Of a stretch of DNA of 64,000 bases, positions 20,582 through 30,173 are shown piece after piece. Below the pieces are notes generated by a model, which saw nothing but the letters and a program-made list of their open reading frames with translations, searched no databases and was not told where the DNA came from. The DNA comes from Candidatus Copromonas faecavium (nom. illeg.) (lineage in GTDB: Bacteria; Bacillota; Clostridia; Lachnospirales; Lachnospiraceae): assembly GCA_018712915.1 (NCBI GenBank), contig DVGC01000032.1:1-64000 (forward strand), in the 5' to 3' direction. The translations under genes and the position numbers were made by a program. Position 1 is the stretch's first letter. Each line of letters starts with the position of its first letter.

Positions 20582-20657
20582 GGCCTGATTTCTTCTTTTT
20601 TTCAGGCCCTTTCAGGACCTCTGTTTCCCGGCCGGAACTTATTTTTTTCGGCCCGGG
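20582..20657 (-). other. Hairpins in the atpB-atpE spacer
   Basis: The 228-bp spacer before the atpE start has no gene. It holds GGCCTG..CAGGCC (20582-20608), a perfect 6-bp stem just upstream of the atpE ribosome site, and a GC-rich imperfect hairpin at 20627-20657. Such elements could stabilise the atpE part of the mRNA, whose product is needed in excess. That role is inferred. Confidence 0.4.
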
Positions 20658-20782
20658 AGCCTTACCTGCTGCTTCAGAACCTTCTGTCCTTTATCACACG
20701 CGCTTCCGGCAGTTTTCTCCAACACTTTCCGCTGTAGTTTCATCTGCCGCAGGTTTGTGCCGTTTTTCAGGATTTTTTGTCC

Positions 20783-21475
20783 TTATTCAATCGCTTCTTT
20801 AATAAACAGGGAAGTTAAAAATACAAATACATAGGCCTGAATCAGGCCATCAAAAATATCAAAATAAAAGCTGAAGGGAACCGGCAATGCCACAGGAAGC
20901 AAAACTTTAATCAGCTCCATGATGATAAAGGCTCCCAGCACATTTCCGAAAAGACGCATGCACAGCGCCAGCGGACGAATTACAACTTCCATCAGGTTGA
21001 TGGGAAGCATGATGGCAATGGGCTCTGTAAAGCTTTTCAGCCATCCTTTCACGCCTTTCTTTCTGATTCCTGCCCCTTCAATTAAGATAATGCTCATGAT
21101 TGCCAGGCCGGCTGTTACATTCAAATCCTTCGTCGGCGGCTTCATTCCCACCAGACCAATGACGTTGGCAATGCCGATATAAATCAGCACGCTGGACAGA
21201 TAAGGAATGTATTTTTTCCCTTCCTCTCCCAGCATTCCTCCAATCAGATTATCCAGACTGGTGACGATGGTTTCTGCTACCGCCTGACGCTTTCCGCCGC
21301 CTCGCACCTGCAGATTTCTGGTCAGGAAAAGAGAAACAATCAGTACCACCGCCATAATACCCCAGGTGATGACAACCGATTCCGCAATTCCGATGTCGCC
21401 GAATATCCCTGTGTGAATCGTAAAGACCGTTTCACAGTTCAGCTCCTCCAGAAGCCTGTCCGCCAGACCATCCAT
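20783..21475 (-). CDS. atpB: F1Fo ATP synthase a subunit
   Basis: This 230-residue membrane stator subunit forms the proton half-channels with the c ring. Five to six hydrophobic helices are visible. The essential Arg lies in the segment MRLFGNVLGAF, and the last helices contain QAYVFVFLTSLFI. It is the first gene of the operon. No atpI precedes it. Confidence 0.92.
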   Translation of the reverse strand: MDGLADRLLEELNCETVFTIHTGIFGDIGIAESVVITWGIMAVVLIVSLFLTRNLQVRGGGKRQAVAETIVTSLDNLIGGMLGEEGKKYIPYLSSVLIYIGIANVIGLVGMKPPTKDLNVTAGLAIMSIILIEGAGIRKKGVKGWLKSFTEPIAIMLPINLMEVVIRPLALCMRLFGNVLGAFIIMELIKVLLPVALPVPFSFYFDIFDGLIQAYVFVFLTSLFIKEAIE

Positions 21476-21569
21476 AACCCCACTTCCTTTCTTCTGTCAT
21501 GGTCCTATCTTCCGGCAAATCGGACATTTTTATCCATTCCGGTGAAAAGACCCCAAATTCCGTGCCCCT

Positions 21570-21598
21570 ATTGTACTATTTTCCATAGAAAAAGGTAA
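21570..21598 (-). promoter_or_regulatory. Probable promoter of the atp operon
   Basis: On the minus strand TTACCT (21593-21598), a 17-bp spacer and TACAAT (21570-21575), about 95 bp before the atpB start. Fair but not perfect match. Confidence 0.5.
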
Positions 21599-21612
21599 CT
21601 AGCAATTCGACG

Positions 21613-21683
21613 AATTTGTAAAAAAAACTTCAAGACTATTGTACAAATTTATGGTATAATGTCCGCAGAGCGGACATTATACC
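21613..21683 (+). promoter_or_regulatory. Promoter region of the GH25 gene, overlapping a 14-bp perfect hairpin
   Basis: An extended -10, TGGTATAAT (21652-21660), is embedded in a perfect inverted repeat GGTATAATGTCCGC-AGA-GCGGACATTATACC (21653-21683). Upstream lie AATTTGTA plus a run of A (21613-21629) and the palindrome TTGTACAA (21639-21646). No good -35 is present, so initiation may rely on the extended -10 or an activator. Confidence 0.5.
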
Positions 21684-21905
21684 TGCGCATTCCGGTTTGC
21701 GCGTTCACCGCGCAAATCCGGGCGCATCAAACATACTATGGCCGAAGGCCATGGTATAATGTTCGGTAAGCAATGAGCAGGGATGCCTGCGGCAGAGGAA
21801 GATTTTCATCATGCTTGCATGAATGGAAATCTGCATCGGTCGCTGGCAAGCGTGCGAATGCACGCGAGTGAGATGCTGCTCAGCAGCATCGAGCCCCTGC
21901 GGGGC
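21653..21905 (+). repeat. Series of about seven hairpins in the GH25 gene leader
   Basis: Consecutive inverted repeats: 21653-21683 (14-bp stem), 21685-21725 (GCGC..TTTGCGCG with CGCGCAA..GCGC), 21733-21757 (ATACTATGGCC-GAA-GGCCATGGTAT), 21801-21831 (GATTT..CATGC with GCATG..AAATC), CGTGC-GAAT-GCACG near 21850, 21872-21890 (GATGCTGCT-C-AGCAGCATC) and 21893-21905 (GCCCC-TGC-GGGGC). ATGGTATAATGT occurs twice, exactly 100 bp apart (21651 and 21751), so a second extended -10 may exist. The stretch is in frame with the gene, but I read it as untranslated. Confidence 0.75.
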
Positions 21906-21986
21906 CGAAAGATTTCTTCACTCCTGCCGACTTTCCAAGCCGCAGGATCACAAAAGAATCCATCAGAAAAAGGGGGAACGCTTTCC

Positions 21987-24098
21987 ATGCTGCACCGAAA
22001 ACAACTGACTCTGCTGGCATTTGGACTGGCTGCAGTCTTGTCTGCATCGGCTCCTTCCATTCCCGCATGGGCAGATGCATGGGAGAAAAATGCCAGCGGC
22101 TCTTATGTCAGCAGCGACGGCTCTGTTCTGACCGGTATTACAGCCCGGGGCGTCGACATTTCCAACCGTCAGCAGAATATTAACTGGAACATGGCAGCCG
22201 CTGATGATATCTCCTTTGTCATGCTGGGCTGCAGATACAACAATACCGTGGATCCGTCCTTCGGTTCCCACGCCACAGGCGCCTTCAATGCCGGAATCAG
22301 GGTGGGGGCATATCTGTATTCCTATGCCACCACAACAGAAATGGCAGAGCAGGAGGCTGATTTCGTTCTGAACCTCATCAAGGATTATCCCATCTCCTAT
22401 CCGGTGGTTCTGGATGTGGAATCGGAGCAGATGAGTGCTCTGACACCGTCGCAGCTTTCCGATGTTATCAATGCCTTCTGTCAGAAAATTGAAAACGCCG
22501 GCTATTATCCGATGATTTATACCAACGATTACTGGCTGGCCAACAAAATCGATATGTCCAAAGTCCATTACGATGTCTGGGTTGCCCGCTTCGGCGCCAA
22601 ACCCGCCTACCAGAACGCGGCCATGTGGCAGGCCACCAACCAGGGCCAGGTCAACGGCATCACAGGAAATGTGGATATCAATTTCAGCCTGAAAAATATG
22701 ACTGACAAGCTGCCTGCCGATCGCTGGCGCCTGATTGACGGGAACTGGTATTACTATAAAAACTACGTCAAACAGACCGGATGGGTCAATGACGGGCAGA
22801 GCTGGTACTACCAGAACCAGGACGGTACCCAGTACAAAGGCTGGCTGCTTTTAAACAATCAGTATTATTATCTTCTGCCTTCCACCGGCCAGATGCAGAC
22901 CGGATGGGTTCAGGTGGACAATACCTGGTATTATCTGAAACAGGATGGCACCATGGCCACCGAATGGCAGAATGTGGACGGCAAATGGTACTATCTGCTG
23001 AATGGAGCTATGGTCACTGGCTGGCTGCGGATTGGAACTGATTATTATTACCTGCGGGGCGATGGCTCCATGGTAACCGGATGGAGGCTGATGGACGGTT
23101 CCTATTACTATTTCAATACCGACGGACGCCTGGTGCGCGGCTGGGCCGACATCGACGGCGAACGGTACTTTTTCCGGACAGACGGAACCATGGTAACCGG
23201 ATGGCAGACCATTGACAATGTTCTTTACTATTTCGATGCCAACGGAGCACTGGCCACCAAATGGGAACAGATTGACGGTTCCTGGTATTACTTCGGAACT
23301 GACGGGCAGATGATGACCGGATGGATCCAGGTAGACGGACGGTACTACTATCTTCACACCGATGGAAAAATGGTGACCGGATGGCAGAGCGACGGAACCA
23401 ACTGGTACTACATGGATACTTCCTCCGGAAAAATGTCCGTGGGATGGAAACAAATTGACGGCTACTGGTACTATTTCAACCAGTCCGGCCACATGATCAC
23501 CGGATGGCTTAACGTGGACGGCAAATATTACTATCTGAATCCGTCAGACGGAAAAATGGTATCCAATGGTTCCTATACCATCAACAACATCAATTATACC
23601 TTCAATCAGGATGGCGTCTGCCTCAATGAGGCGTCCCTCATTGACGGCGGAGCAGCCGGCAGCGTTTATACATCGCCGTCAGGCAGTACCTCCAGCACAA
23701 TTACGACCGGTAATACCTCACCGGGAACTTCAGGAACACCGGGAGCTTCTTCCGGTACCGGTTCGGGAACAATTGCGGCACCTGGCAATTCCGTGACGAC
23801 CGTTACTCCAGGAACATCCACAGGCGTTACCACTCCGGGAAGCTCCTATGGGCAGAACGGAATGCAGGCCGGCTCCACCACCGGGCCTAGAGGTTCCTCT
23901 TCTGCAACAGGTACCACAACTCCGGGTACTTCTTATTCTCCTGGTGTATCCTATCCTGGAAGTTCATCCGGGCAGAACACCGGCTCCCTGCCTGGCTACA
24001 GCACTTCCGGTCCCTCCGGTTCTTCCTCCAATTCCGGCAGCTCCGGAAACTCGTCCGGCAGCGGGCTTCAGGAATATGAGCGGAGCGGGCCATCGTAA
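21987..24098 (+). CDS. Secreted GH25 lysozyme with choline-binding-type repeats
   Basis: This 703-residue protein starts with a signal peptide ending near SIPAWADA (1-30). Residues 52-235 are a GH25 muramidase domain with the expected acidic residues: Asp57 in RGVDIS, and Asp143 and Glu145 in VVLDVES. Residues 240-620 hold about eighteen aromatic repeats (for example GKWYYLLNGAMVTGW) like those of pneumococcal choline-binding autolysins. The tail (about 630-695) is rich in Gly/Ser/Thr/Pro. I chose the ATG at 21987 because AAAGGGGGAA precedes it and the signal peptide begins there; the in-frame extension to 21783 encodes hairpins. It should cut peptidoglycan while bound to decorated wall glycan. 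Confidence 0.88.
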   Translation: MLHRKQLTLLAFGLAAVLSASAPSIPAWADAWEKNASGSYVSSDGSVLTGITARGVDISNRQQNINWNMAAADDISFVMLGCRYNNTVDPSFGSHATGAFNAGIRVGAYLYSYATTTEMAEQEADFVLNLIKDYPISYPVVLDVESEQMSALTPSQLSDVINAFCQKIENAGYYPMIYTNDYWLANKIDMSKVHYDVWVARFGAKPAYQNAAMWQATNQGQVNGITGNVDINFSLKNMTDKLPADRWRLIDGNWYYYKNYVKQTGWVNDGQSWYYQNQDGTQYKGWLLLNNQYYYLLPSTGQMQTGWVQVDNTWYYLKQDGTMATEWQNVDGKWYYLLNGAMVTGWLRIGTDYYYLRGDGSMVTGWRLMDGSYYYFNTDGRLVRGWADIDGERYFFRTDGTMVTGWQTIDNVLYYFDANGALATKWEQIDGSWYYFGTDGQMMTGWIQVDGRYYYLHTDGKMVTGWQSDGTNWYYMDTSSGKMSVGWKQIDGYWYYFNQSGHMITGWLNVDGKYYYLNPSDGKMVSNGSYTINNINYTFNQDGVCLNEASLIDGGAAGSVYTSPSGSTSSTITTGNTSPGTSGTPGASSGTGSGTIAAPGNSVTTVTPGTSTGVTTPGSSYGQNGMQAGSTTGPRGSSSATGTTTPGTSYSPGVSYPGSSSGQNTGSLPGYSTSGPSGSSSNSGSSGNSSGSGLQEYERSGPS

Positions 24099-24140
24099 AA
24101 AGAATAATTTCATCAAGCTGAAAGCAAAAAATCCCATGCA

Positions 24141-24192
24141 AAAAAAGAGCGCACAGGCCATCATTCACCGATGAGCCTGAGCGCTCTTTTTT
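24141..24192. terminator. Bidirectional terminator between GH25 gene and glnN
   Basis: AAAAAAGAGCGC pairs with GCGCTCTTTTTT around a ~28-base loop that itself contains CAGGC..GCCTG. Both strands end in T-runs, so it serves both convergent genes. Confidence 0.9.
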
Positions 24193-24237
24193 AATATATC
24201 AAATCATATGTTCGTTCTTCGTTTATGTTTCCTGATT

Positions 24238-26355
24238 TTACACCTCAAAAATCAGGTCTCCGTAGCTGGGCATGGGCCAGTATTCCTTATCCACAATCAT
24301 TTCCAGCTGGTCTGCTGCCTGACGCAGGCGTTCCATCGTGGGAATCACCTGATCATAATAGGCATGGGCCCGTTTTTCCATGTTTGCAATTTCGCCACAC
24401 TCCTCGGTCAGGGCCTGCAGATCCGAAAGAGCGACCTTCATCTCGGACAGCAAATCCGACACCTCAAGAAGAAGCTCCGTCTGAACGCTGACATCTGCCT
24501 CCGGGCAGGCGTTCTTTACTGCGCTTAAGGACTGAGCCAGCACCGTCGTATATTTGACTACCGCCGGAATAATCTGCTTTCCGGCCATGTCAATCATGGT
24601 CTTTGCCTCCACGTTGACAGATTTTGCATAGGCCTCGTACTCAATCTCCGCCCTTGCTTCCAGCTCGGCTCTTGTGTATACGCCGAAGTCGCCAAACAGC
24701 TTGATTGCCTTATCCGTTACCAGTGCCGGAATTGCATCCACCATGCACTTTAAATTGGGCAGTCCGCGCCGCTCGGCCTCCTGAACCCATTCCTCCGTAT
24801 AGCCGTTTCCATTGAAAATGATTCTCCGGTGCTCTGTCAGAAGCTTCTTGATCATATCATGAACCGCCATATCAAAGTCCTCGGCCTTCTCCAGTTCATC
24901 AGCCGCTTCCTTAAATGCCTCCGCCACAATGGTATTCAATACCACGTTTGCAGAAGAAACGGAATCGGAGGAGCCCACCATACGGAACTCAAACTTGTTT
25001 CCGGTGAAGGCGAACGGAGACGTTCTGTTTCTGTCGGTGGCGTCCTTATCGAAATCAGGAAGGGTCGTAACACCGGTCTTAAAGGTTCCGCCGGTAATGG
25101 AATGCGTCGCAGAGCCGGTATTACAAAGCTGGTCAATAACGTCCTCCAGCTGCTCACCTACGAAAATAGAAATAATGGCAGGCGGCGCCTCCTGTGCACC
25201 CAGACGGAAGTCATTTCCGGGAACGGCTGCAGACTGGCGCAGCAGATCCGCATGGACATCCACCGCCTTCATCACGCAGGCCAGAACCAGAAGGAACTGG
25301 ACGTTTTCATGAGGCGTAATACCCGGATCCATCATATTGATTCCCGTATCAGAGGTTAAGGACCAGTTGTTGTGCTTTCCGGAACCGTTGACGCCCTGGA
25401 AAGGCTTTTCATGAAGCAGGCAGGCCAGACCATGACGCTCTGCCACCTTTTTCATGGTTTCCATCACCAGCTGATTGTGATCCGCCGCCAGATTGGCTTT
25501 TGCGTAAATCGTAGCCAGCTCGTGCTGCGCCGGAGCCACCTCGTTATGCTGGGTCTTGGCCGTTACGCCCAGCTTCCACAGCTCTTCATTAAGCTCCTTC
25601 ATATACGCGCCGATGCGCTCCCGGATTACCCCGTAATAATGGTCATCCATTTCCTGCCCCTTAGGCGGCATGGCACCAAACAGAGTTCTTCCGGTGTAAA
25701 CCAGATCTTTTCTCTTCAGATACTTCTCCCGATCCACAAGGAAATACTCCTGCTCCGGCCCTACAGAAGGTACCACCCGTTTTACCGACGTATTGCCGAA
25801 CAGATGAAAAATCCGAACCGCCTGTTTGTCAACAGCCTCCATGGAACGCAGAAGCGGAGTTTTCTGATCCAGCGCCTCGCCCCGGTAAGAGCAGAATGCC
25901 GTCGGAATGCAGAGCGTCACACCAATGGCGTCCTTCTTCAAAAAGGCAGGAGAGGTGCAGTCCCAGGCGGTATAGCCTCTGGCCTCAAACGTGGCTCTCA
26001 GGCCTCCGGAAGGGAAGGAGGAGCCATCTGTTTCACCCTTAATCAGTTCCTTTCCGGACAGATCCATAATCACCTTTCCTGAGCTGTCCGGACTTCCAAT
26101 AAAGGAATCGTGCTTTTCTGCCGTCACACCGGTCAATGGCTGGAACCAGTGGGTATAGTGGGTCGCTCCATTGTCTACCGCCCACTCCTTCATCGCATGA
26201 GCCACCACATCCGCAATGGACGGGTCCAGCTCATCGCCGTCTTCAATCGTCTGTTTCAGCTTTTTGTACGCATATTTGGGGAGCCGCTCCCTCATTACTG
26301 CGTCATTAAACACATTCGTTCCGAAAATTTCTGCCACATTGATGGGCTCGCTCAT
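24238..26355 (-). CDS. glnN: Glutamine synthetase type III
   Basis: This 705-residue enzyme joins ammonia to glutamate using ATP. Length and motifs are those of [24 protein letters not shown], the ATP-site region [24 protein letters not shown] and [16 protein letters not shown]. The ATG at 26355 is preceded by GGAGGAACAAT; a frame extension to 26421 would run through the leader hairpin and is rejected. It is monocistronic between a terminator and a leader hairpin. GSIII is common in Bacteroidetes, cyanobacteria and clostridia. Confidence 0.93.
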   Translation of the reverse strand: MSEPINVAEIFGTNVFNDAVMRERLPKYAYKKLKQTIEDGDELDPSIADVVAHAMKEWAVDNGATHYTHWFQPLTGVTAEKHDSFIGSPDSSGKVIMDLSGKELIKGETDGSSFPSGGLRATFEARGYTAWDCTSPAFLKKDAIGVTLCIPTAFCSYRGEALDQKTPLLRSMEAVDKQAVRIFHLFGNTSVKRVVPSVGPEQEYFLVDREKYLKRKDLVYTGRTLFGAMPPKGQEMDDHYYGVIRERIGAYMKELNEELWKLGVTAKTQHNEVAPAQHELATIYAKANLAADHNQLVMETMKKVAERHGLACLLHEKPFQGVNGSGKHNNWSLTSDTGINMMDPGITPHENVQFLLVLACVMKAVDVHADLLRQSAAVPGNDFRLGAQEAPPAIISIFVGEQLEDVIDQLCNTGSATHSITGGTFKTGVTTLPDFDKDATDRNRTSPFAFTGNKFEFRMVGSSDSVSSANVVLNTIVAEAFKEAADELEKAEDFDMAVHDMIKKLLTEHRRIIFNGNGYTEEWVQEAERRGLPNLKCMVDAIPALVTDKAIKLFGDFGVYTRAELEARAEIEYEAYAKSVNVEAKTMIDMAGKQIIPAVVKYTTVLAQSLSAVKNACPEADVSVQTELLLEVSDLLSEMKVALSDLQALTEECGEIANMEKRAHAYYDQVIPTMERLRQAADQLEMIVDKEYWPMPSYGDLIFEV

Positions 26356-26382
26356 ATTGTTCCTCCACTTTCCATGTTCACG

Positions 26383-26419
26383 GACGCGGCAGGAGGCACC
26401 TATTCCCTCCTGCCGCGTC
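26383..26419 (-). promoter_or_regulatory. Strong leader hairpin upstream of glnN
   Basis: A perfect 14-bp stem (GACGCGGCAGGAGG with CCTCCTGCCGCGTC) around a 9-base loop lies 28 bp before the glnN start. There is no T-run after it, so it is not a normal terminator of fba. It could protect the mRNA or be part of a regulatory leader. The left arm contains GGAGG-like sequence locked in the stem. Confidence 0.6.
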
Positions 26420-26484
26420 ATTGCGTTTTCTCTTATTCTTTTGCTCTTTAACTTTCCTCTTTGTTAAGCGTTCTTTCTTAATTT

Positions 26485-27348
26485 TTACGCTTTTCCAATG
26501 GAACCAAACAGCTCCATCTTCGTTTTTACAGTTTCCTTGATTGCTTCCGTGCCGGGAGCCAGAAGCTTTCTCGGGTCAAAGCCCTTGCCTTCCAGATCCT
26601 TGCCTGCCTCGATGTACTTTCTTGTCGCCTCGGCAAAAGCAAGCTGACACTCCGTATTTACATTAATTTTGGCAACTCCGAGAGAAATTGCCTTCTTAAT
26701 CATATCCTCCGGGATTCCGGTACCACCATGAAGAACGAGAGGCATATCACCGACTTTTTCCTTTACGGCAGCCAGGGTCTCAAAGCTTAAGCCCTTCCAG
26801 TTTGCCGGATATTTTCCATGAATGTTTCCGATTCCGGCAGCCAGCATATCAACGCCCAGATCCGCAATCATCTTGCACTCGTCAGGATCCGCGCACTCGC
26901 CCATTCCCACAACGCCGTCTTCCTCGCCGCCGATGGCTCCAACCTCTGCCTCCAGGGACATTCCCTTTTCACGGCAGATCTGAATCAGCTCTTTTGTCTT
27001 TGCCACATTTTCTTCAATGGGATAGTGAGAGCCGTCAAACATAATGGAGGAGAAACCGGCCTCGATGCACTTTAAGCAGCCCTCATAAGTTCCATGGTCC
27101 AGATGAAGTGCAACCGGAACCGTAATCTTTAATTCTTCCAGCATTCCGTTTACCATTCCCACCACAGTTTTAAAGCCTGTCATGTACTTTCCTGCGCCCT
27201 CGGACACACCCAGGATCACCGGGGATCTCTGCTCCTCAGCCGTAAGAAGAATCGCCTTTGTCCATTCCAGGTTGTTGATGTTAAAATGGCCTACAGCGTA
27301 CTTTCCGTCTCTTGCTTTCTCAAGCATTTCCTTTGCTGTTACTAACAT
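26485..27348 (-). CDS. fba: Class II fructose-1,6-bisphosphate aldolase
   Basis: This 287-residue zinc aldolase of glycolysis/gluconeogenesis cleaves fructose 1,6-bisphosphate to two triose phosphates. Zinc and catalytic motifs are present: ALHLDHGTYE, EAEVGAIGGEED, GNIHGKYP, LHGGTGIP and the phosphate-binding KINVNTE. The GatY/KbaY tagatose aldolases are close relatives, but no tagatose or galactitol genes are nearby. Confidence 0.9.
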   Translation of the reverse strand: MLVTAKEMLEKARDGKYAVGHFNINNLEWTKAILLTAEEQRSPVILGVSEGAGKYMTGFKTVVGMVNGMLEELKITVPVALHLDHGTYEGCLKCIEAGFSSIMFDGSHYPIEENVAKTKELIQICREKGMSLEAEVGAIGGEEDGVVGMGECADPDECKMIADLGVDMLAAGIGNIHGKYPANWKGLSFETLAAVKEKVGDMPLVLHGGTGIPEDMIKKAISLGVAKINVNTECQLAFAEATRKYIEAGKDLEGKGFDPRKLLAPGTEAIKETVKTKMELFGSIGKA

Positions 27349-27453
27349 ATTTCCTGCCCTCCATTATCTTTAAAATTCAGCCCGCACCAGAATGTTATGT
27401 CAGACGCAGGCCGGCATATGCAGATATCATCATTGCTTTGGGGTTATTATAAC

Positions 27454-28950
27454 CTATTTCCTTTTATTTGAAAAGGTAGATTTCACAGTTTCCTTCATTT
27501 CTTCCGGCCTGCAGACAAGGTGATGGCGGATTTTTTTCTCTGAAAGCTCCCGGACTGCTTCCGGCACCGGTACTCCTGAAATCTCTTCCAGCCTGCCAAT
27601 AAGAGCCATCTCATCCGTATCTTCCACGGAACCGGCAACGGCCTCAACGACGGTTTTTGGGAATTTGTAGGGGCTGGCCGTCGAAGCAATGATGGTCTTT
27701 GTATTGTCTCCCCGCTCTTTTCGGTAATCTTCATACACGGCTGCAGCCACTCCCGTATGAGGATCCACCAGGTACCCCGTATCCTCAAAAATATGGCGGA
27801 TCTGCGCCGCGTTCTCCTTCATGTTTGCATAACCGGAGCAGAAATCTTTCATAAACTCCCTCATGGACGGCGTGATCTCATAGCACCCGCCTGCGGAAAG
27901 CTGGTCCATCAATGCTTTTGTCATTTTTGCATCCCGTCCGCAGCTTAAATAAAGAAGACGTTCCAGATTGCTGGATACAAGGATGTCCATGGACGGAGAA
28001 GTCGTTAAAATAAACTCTCTGTTTTTGTCATAAATTCCTGTCCGGAAAAAATCATACAGCACTTTGTTGTCATTGGACGCACAGATGAGCTGACCAAAAG
28101 GAATCCCCATCTGTTTCGCAAAATACGCCGCCAGGATGTTTCCAAAATTCCCTGTGGGCACCACCACATTGACCTTCTCATCCTTCCCGATTTCCCCATT
28201 CTGGTAAAGCCTGGCGCAGGCGTACACATAATACACAATCTGAGGGATTAGACGGCCGATGTTAATAGAATTTGCCGAGGAAAGCTGATATCCCATGGAC
28301 TCCAGCTCCCGGGCAAAATCCTTATCATGAAACAGCTCTTTTACGCCGGTCTGAGCATCATCAAAGTTTCCTTCCAGGCCAACGACAAATGTATTTTCCC
28401 CTTCCTGGATCAGCATCTGCAGCTCCTGAATCCTGCTTACACCGTCCCTGGGATAGAAAACCAGAATCCTTGTTCCGGGAACGTCTGCAAAACCGGCCAT
28501 GGCCGCCTTCCCCGTATCACCGGAGGTAGCCGTCAGGATCACAATCTCATTCTTTACCTTCTGTTTCTTTGCCGCCACGGTCATCAGATAGGGCAGAATC
28601 GAAAGGGCCATATCTTTAAAGGCGATGGTTTTTCCATGGAACAGCTCCAGAAAATAAACGCCGCCCACTTTGGCTAACGGCGCAATTTCCTCCGTATCGA
28701 ATTTCTCATCGTATGCCTTTGAAATACAGTATTTCAGTTCGTCCTCTGTGTAATCCGTCAGGAACTGCTTCATCACTTCATAAGCCGTCTCCTGATAATT
28801 CATTCCGGCCAGCTCCTCAAGGGATACGCCTAACGCCGGAATCCGCTCCGGCATATAAAGGCCGCCGTCATCCGCCAGTCCCTTTAGCACGGCCTGGGAG
28901 GCCGTTACATTTCTCTCTCCCCCGCGGGTACTCTCATACAACAGCTCCAT
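27454..28950 (-). CDS. thrC: Threonine synthase
   Basis: This 498-residue PLP enzyme converts O-phosphohomoserine to threonine. It has the PLP lysine in GKTIAFKDMALSILP, the substrate loop TATSGDTGKAAMAGF and the phosphate-binding PTGNFGN. The length matches the longer clostridial/yeast-like class. It is preceded by a 400-bp gap with tandem repeats, and no T-box was found there. Confidence 0.93.
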   Translation of the reverse strand: MELLYESTRGGERNVTASQAVLKGLADDGGLYMPERIPALGVSLEELAGMNYQETAYEVMKQFLTDYTEDELKYCISKAYDEKFDTEEIAPLAKVGGVYFLELFHGKTIAFKDMALSILPYLMTVAAKKQKVKNEIVILTATSGDTGKAAMAGFADVPGTRILVFYPRDGVSRIQELQMLIQEGENTFVVGLEGNFDDAQTGVKELFHDKDFARELESMGYQLSSANSINIGRLIPQIVYYVYACARLYQNGEIGKDEKVNVVVPTGNFGNILAAYFAKQMGIPFGQLICASNDNKVLYDFFRTGIYDKNREFILTTSPSMDILVSSNLERLLYLSCGRDAKMTKALMDQLSAGGCYEITPSMREFMKDFCSGYANMKENAAQIRHIFEDTGYLVDPHTGVAAAVYEDYRKERGDNTKTIIASTASPYKFPKTVVEAVAGSVEDTDEMALIGRLEEISGVPVPEAVRELSEKKIRHHLVCRPEEMKETVKSTFSNKRK

Positions 28951-29009
28951 GGGTTTTCCTCCTTCTATGGGTCAGCCGCTTTCTTTTCTATACGGCATTT
29001 TTTCTCTGT

Positions 29010-29235
29010 CACACGCATGTGCTATTTTCTTCCATATGCGCTCTTTTTTCTCTTTCGCACATGCCCCATTCTCTTCCATGCATGTTCTTCCTTCTCTTCT
29101 GTGTACATTTCATTCTCAGTCATGCACACTCTTTTTCCTCTTCTGCGCATGCTCCATTCTCTTCCATGCGCAGCTCTTCCTTCTCCTCTGCGCGCGTTTC
29201 ATTCCTGGGCGCGTACATTCGTTCTTCACCAGCGA
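29010..29235. repeat. About five degenerate ~44-bp tandem repeats upstream of thrC
   Basis: On the plus strand the units follow the pattern GCRCATGC-Y-CATTCTCTTCCATGC then a pyrimidine run (TCTTCCTTCTC). The best pair starts at 29057 and 29145, 88 bp (two units) apart. Units differ by many substitutions. The stretch is strongly C+T rich on this strand. Long open frames cross it but look like by-products of the repeat. Confidence 0.7.
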
Positions 29236-29261
29236 ACGAGTCCTTTACCGCTTCAGTGTAG

Positions 29262-29294
29262 CATACTTTTTCTGGTCATACAAGAAAAAGTATG
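29262..29294. other. AT-rich perfect hairpin between thrC and sfsA
   Basis: CATACTTTTTCT and AGAAAAAGTATG form a 12-bp perfect stem around 9 bases. It is followed on the plus strand by TGGTAAAAT (extended -10-like, 29293-29301), which could be the sfsA promoter. In the minus direction it would be in the thrC leader. Confidence 0.5.
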
Positions 29295-29356
29295 GTAAAA
29301 TTATTCCCGCAAACCACAGGCCCGTATGATCCGGCCTGCTTTCAAAGGAGATTTCC

Positions 29357-30067
29357 ATGATTTATGAACACACCATGACAGCCACCTTTCTGTCCAGACC
29401 CAACCGGTTTCTTGCCCATGTACTGCTTGACGGGCAGGATGTAGTCTGCCATGTAAAAAATACGGGACGGTTAAAGGAGCTTCTGATTCCAGGTACTTCC
29501 GTCCTGATTCAGCATCACCCCGATGCAAAAGCATTGGGCCGGAAAACCGAATATTCGTTAATCGGCGTCCAGCACCAGATTGCCGGAAGTCCCCAATGGG
29601 TCAACATCGATTCTCAGGCGCCCAATCAGGCCGCTTTTGAATGGCTCAGCTTCGGAGACGGTCTGCCATTCTGTCCCAGGCCGCAGGAAATCCGGAGGGA
29701 GGTTACGCATGGCTCCTCCCGCTTCGATCTGGCTTTTTCGGCAGCCGGGCAGCCATGGTTCTTAGAAGTGAAAGGCGTTACTTTGAACGTGGACGGACAG
29801 GCCCGCTTTCCCGATGCCCCCACCGAACGCGGCATCCGCCATCTGCATGAGCTTTCCCACGCAGTCAAAGAGGGATTCGGTGCCGCCATTCTATTCGTAA
29901 TCCAGATGAAAGGCTGTTCCTCCTTTGCCCCCAATCCGGAGCATCCGGAATTTGTTCAGGCTCTCCGGGAGGCGAAGGCACAGGGAGTCCATATCTGGGC
30001 CCGGGACTGTCTGGTTACTTCAGATTCCATGTGTATAGACCGTCCTGTGGAGGTAAAGCTCTTCTAA
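29357..30067 (+). CDS. sfsA: SfsA family DNA-binding/nuclease-like protein
   Basis: This 236-residue protein of the sugar fermentation stimulation family carries the OB-like N-terminal part (FLSRPNRFLAHVLLDGQDVVCHVKNTGRL) and the C-terminal nuclease-like core with SSRFDLAF, FLEVKGVTL and FPDAPTERG. In E. coli it was found as a factor raising maltose gene expression; the biochemical role is unsettled. AAAGGAGATTTCC precedes the ATG. It is monocistronic. Confidence 0.9.
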   Translation: MIYEHTMTATFLSRPNRFLAHVLLDGQDVVCHVKNTGRLKELLIPGTSVLIQHHPDAKALGRKTEYSLIGVQHQIAGSPQWVNIDSQAPNQAAFEWLSFGDGLPFCPRPQEIRREVTHGSSRFDLAFSAAGQPWFLEVKGVTLNVDGQARFPDAPTERGIRHLHELSHAVKEGFGAAILFVIQMKGCSSFAPNPEHPEFVQALREAKAQGVHIWARDCLVTSDSMCIDRPVEVKLF

Positions 30068-30099
30068 ACGGGAGCCTGGCTTCATGTCTGCTTCCGTTT
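30066..30099 (+). terminator. Possible weak terminator after sfsA
   Basis: AAACGGGAGC and GCTTCCGTTT form a 10-bp stem with one mismatch that starts at the stop codon. The T-run is short (GTTTA), so the call is weak. Confidence 0.4.
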
Positions 30100-30173
30100 A
30101 TCAGGCATTCCCTGCACCCCCGGCCTGTTTTTTACATATCTCATAAATAAGCAAACCTTTATCGGGTAATTCT

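Noticed and set aside
21783-21986. N-terminal extension of the GH25 protein
   Set aside because: The frame is open, but it encodes a row of DNA palindromes, lacks a ribosome site, and would bury the signal peptide 68 residues inside the protein.
28949-29329. Plus-strand open frames upstream of sfsA
   Set aside because: They are produced by the pyrimidine-rich 44-bp tandem repeat, encode Phe/Ser/Leu-rich repeats without ribosome sites, and overlap each other in all three frames.
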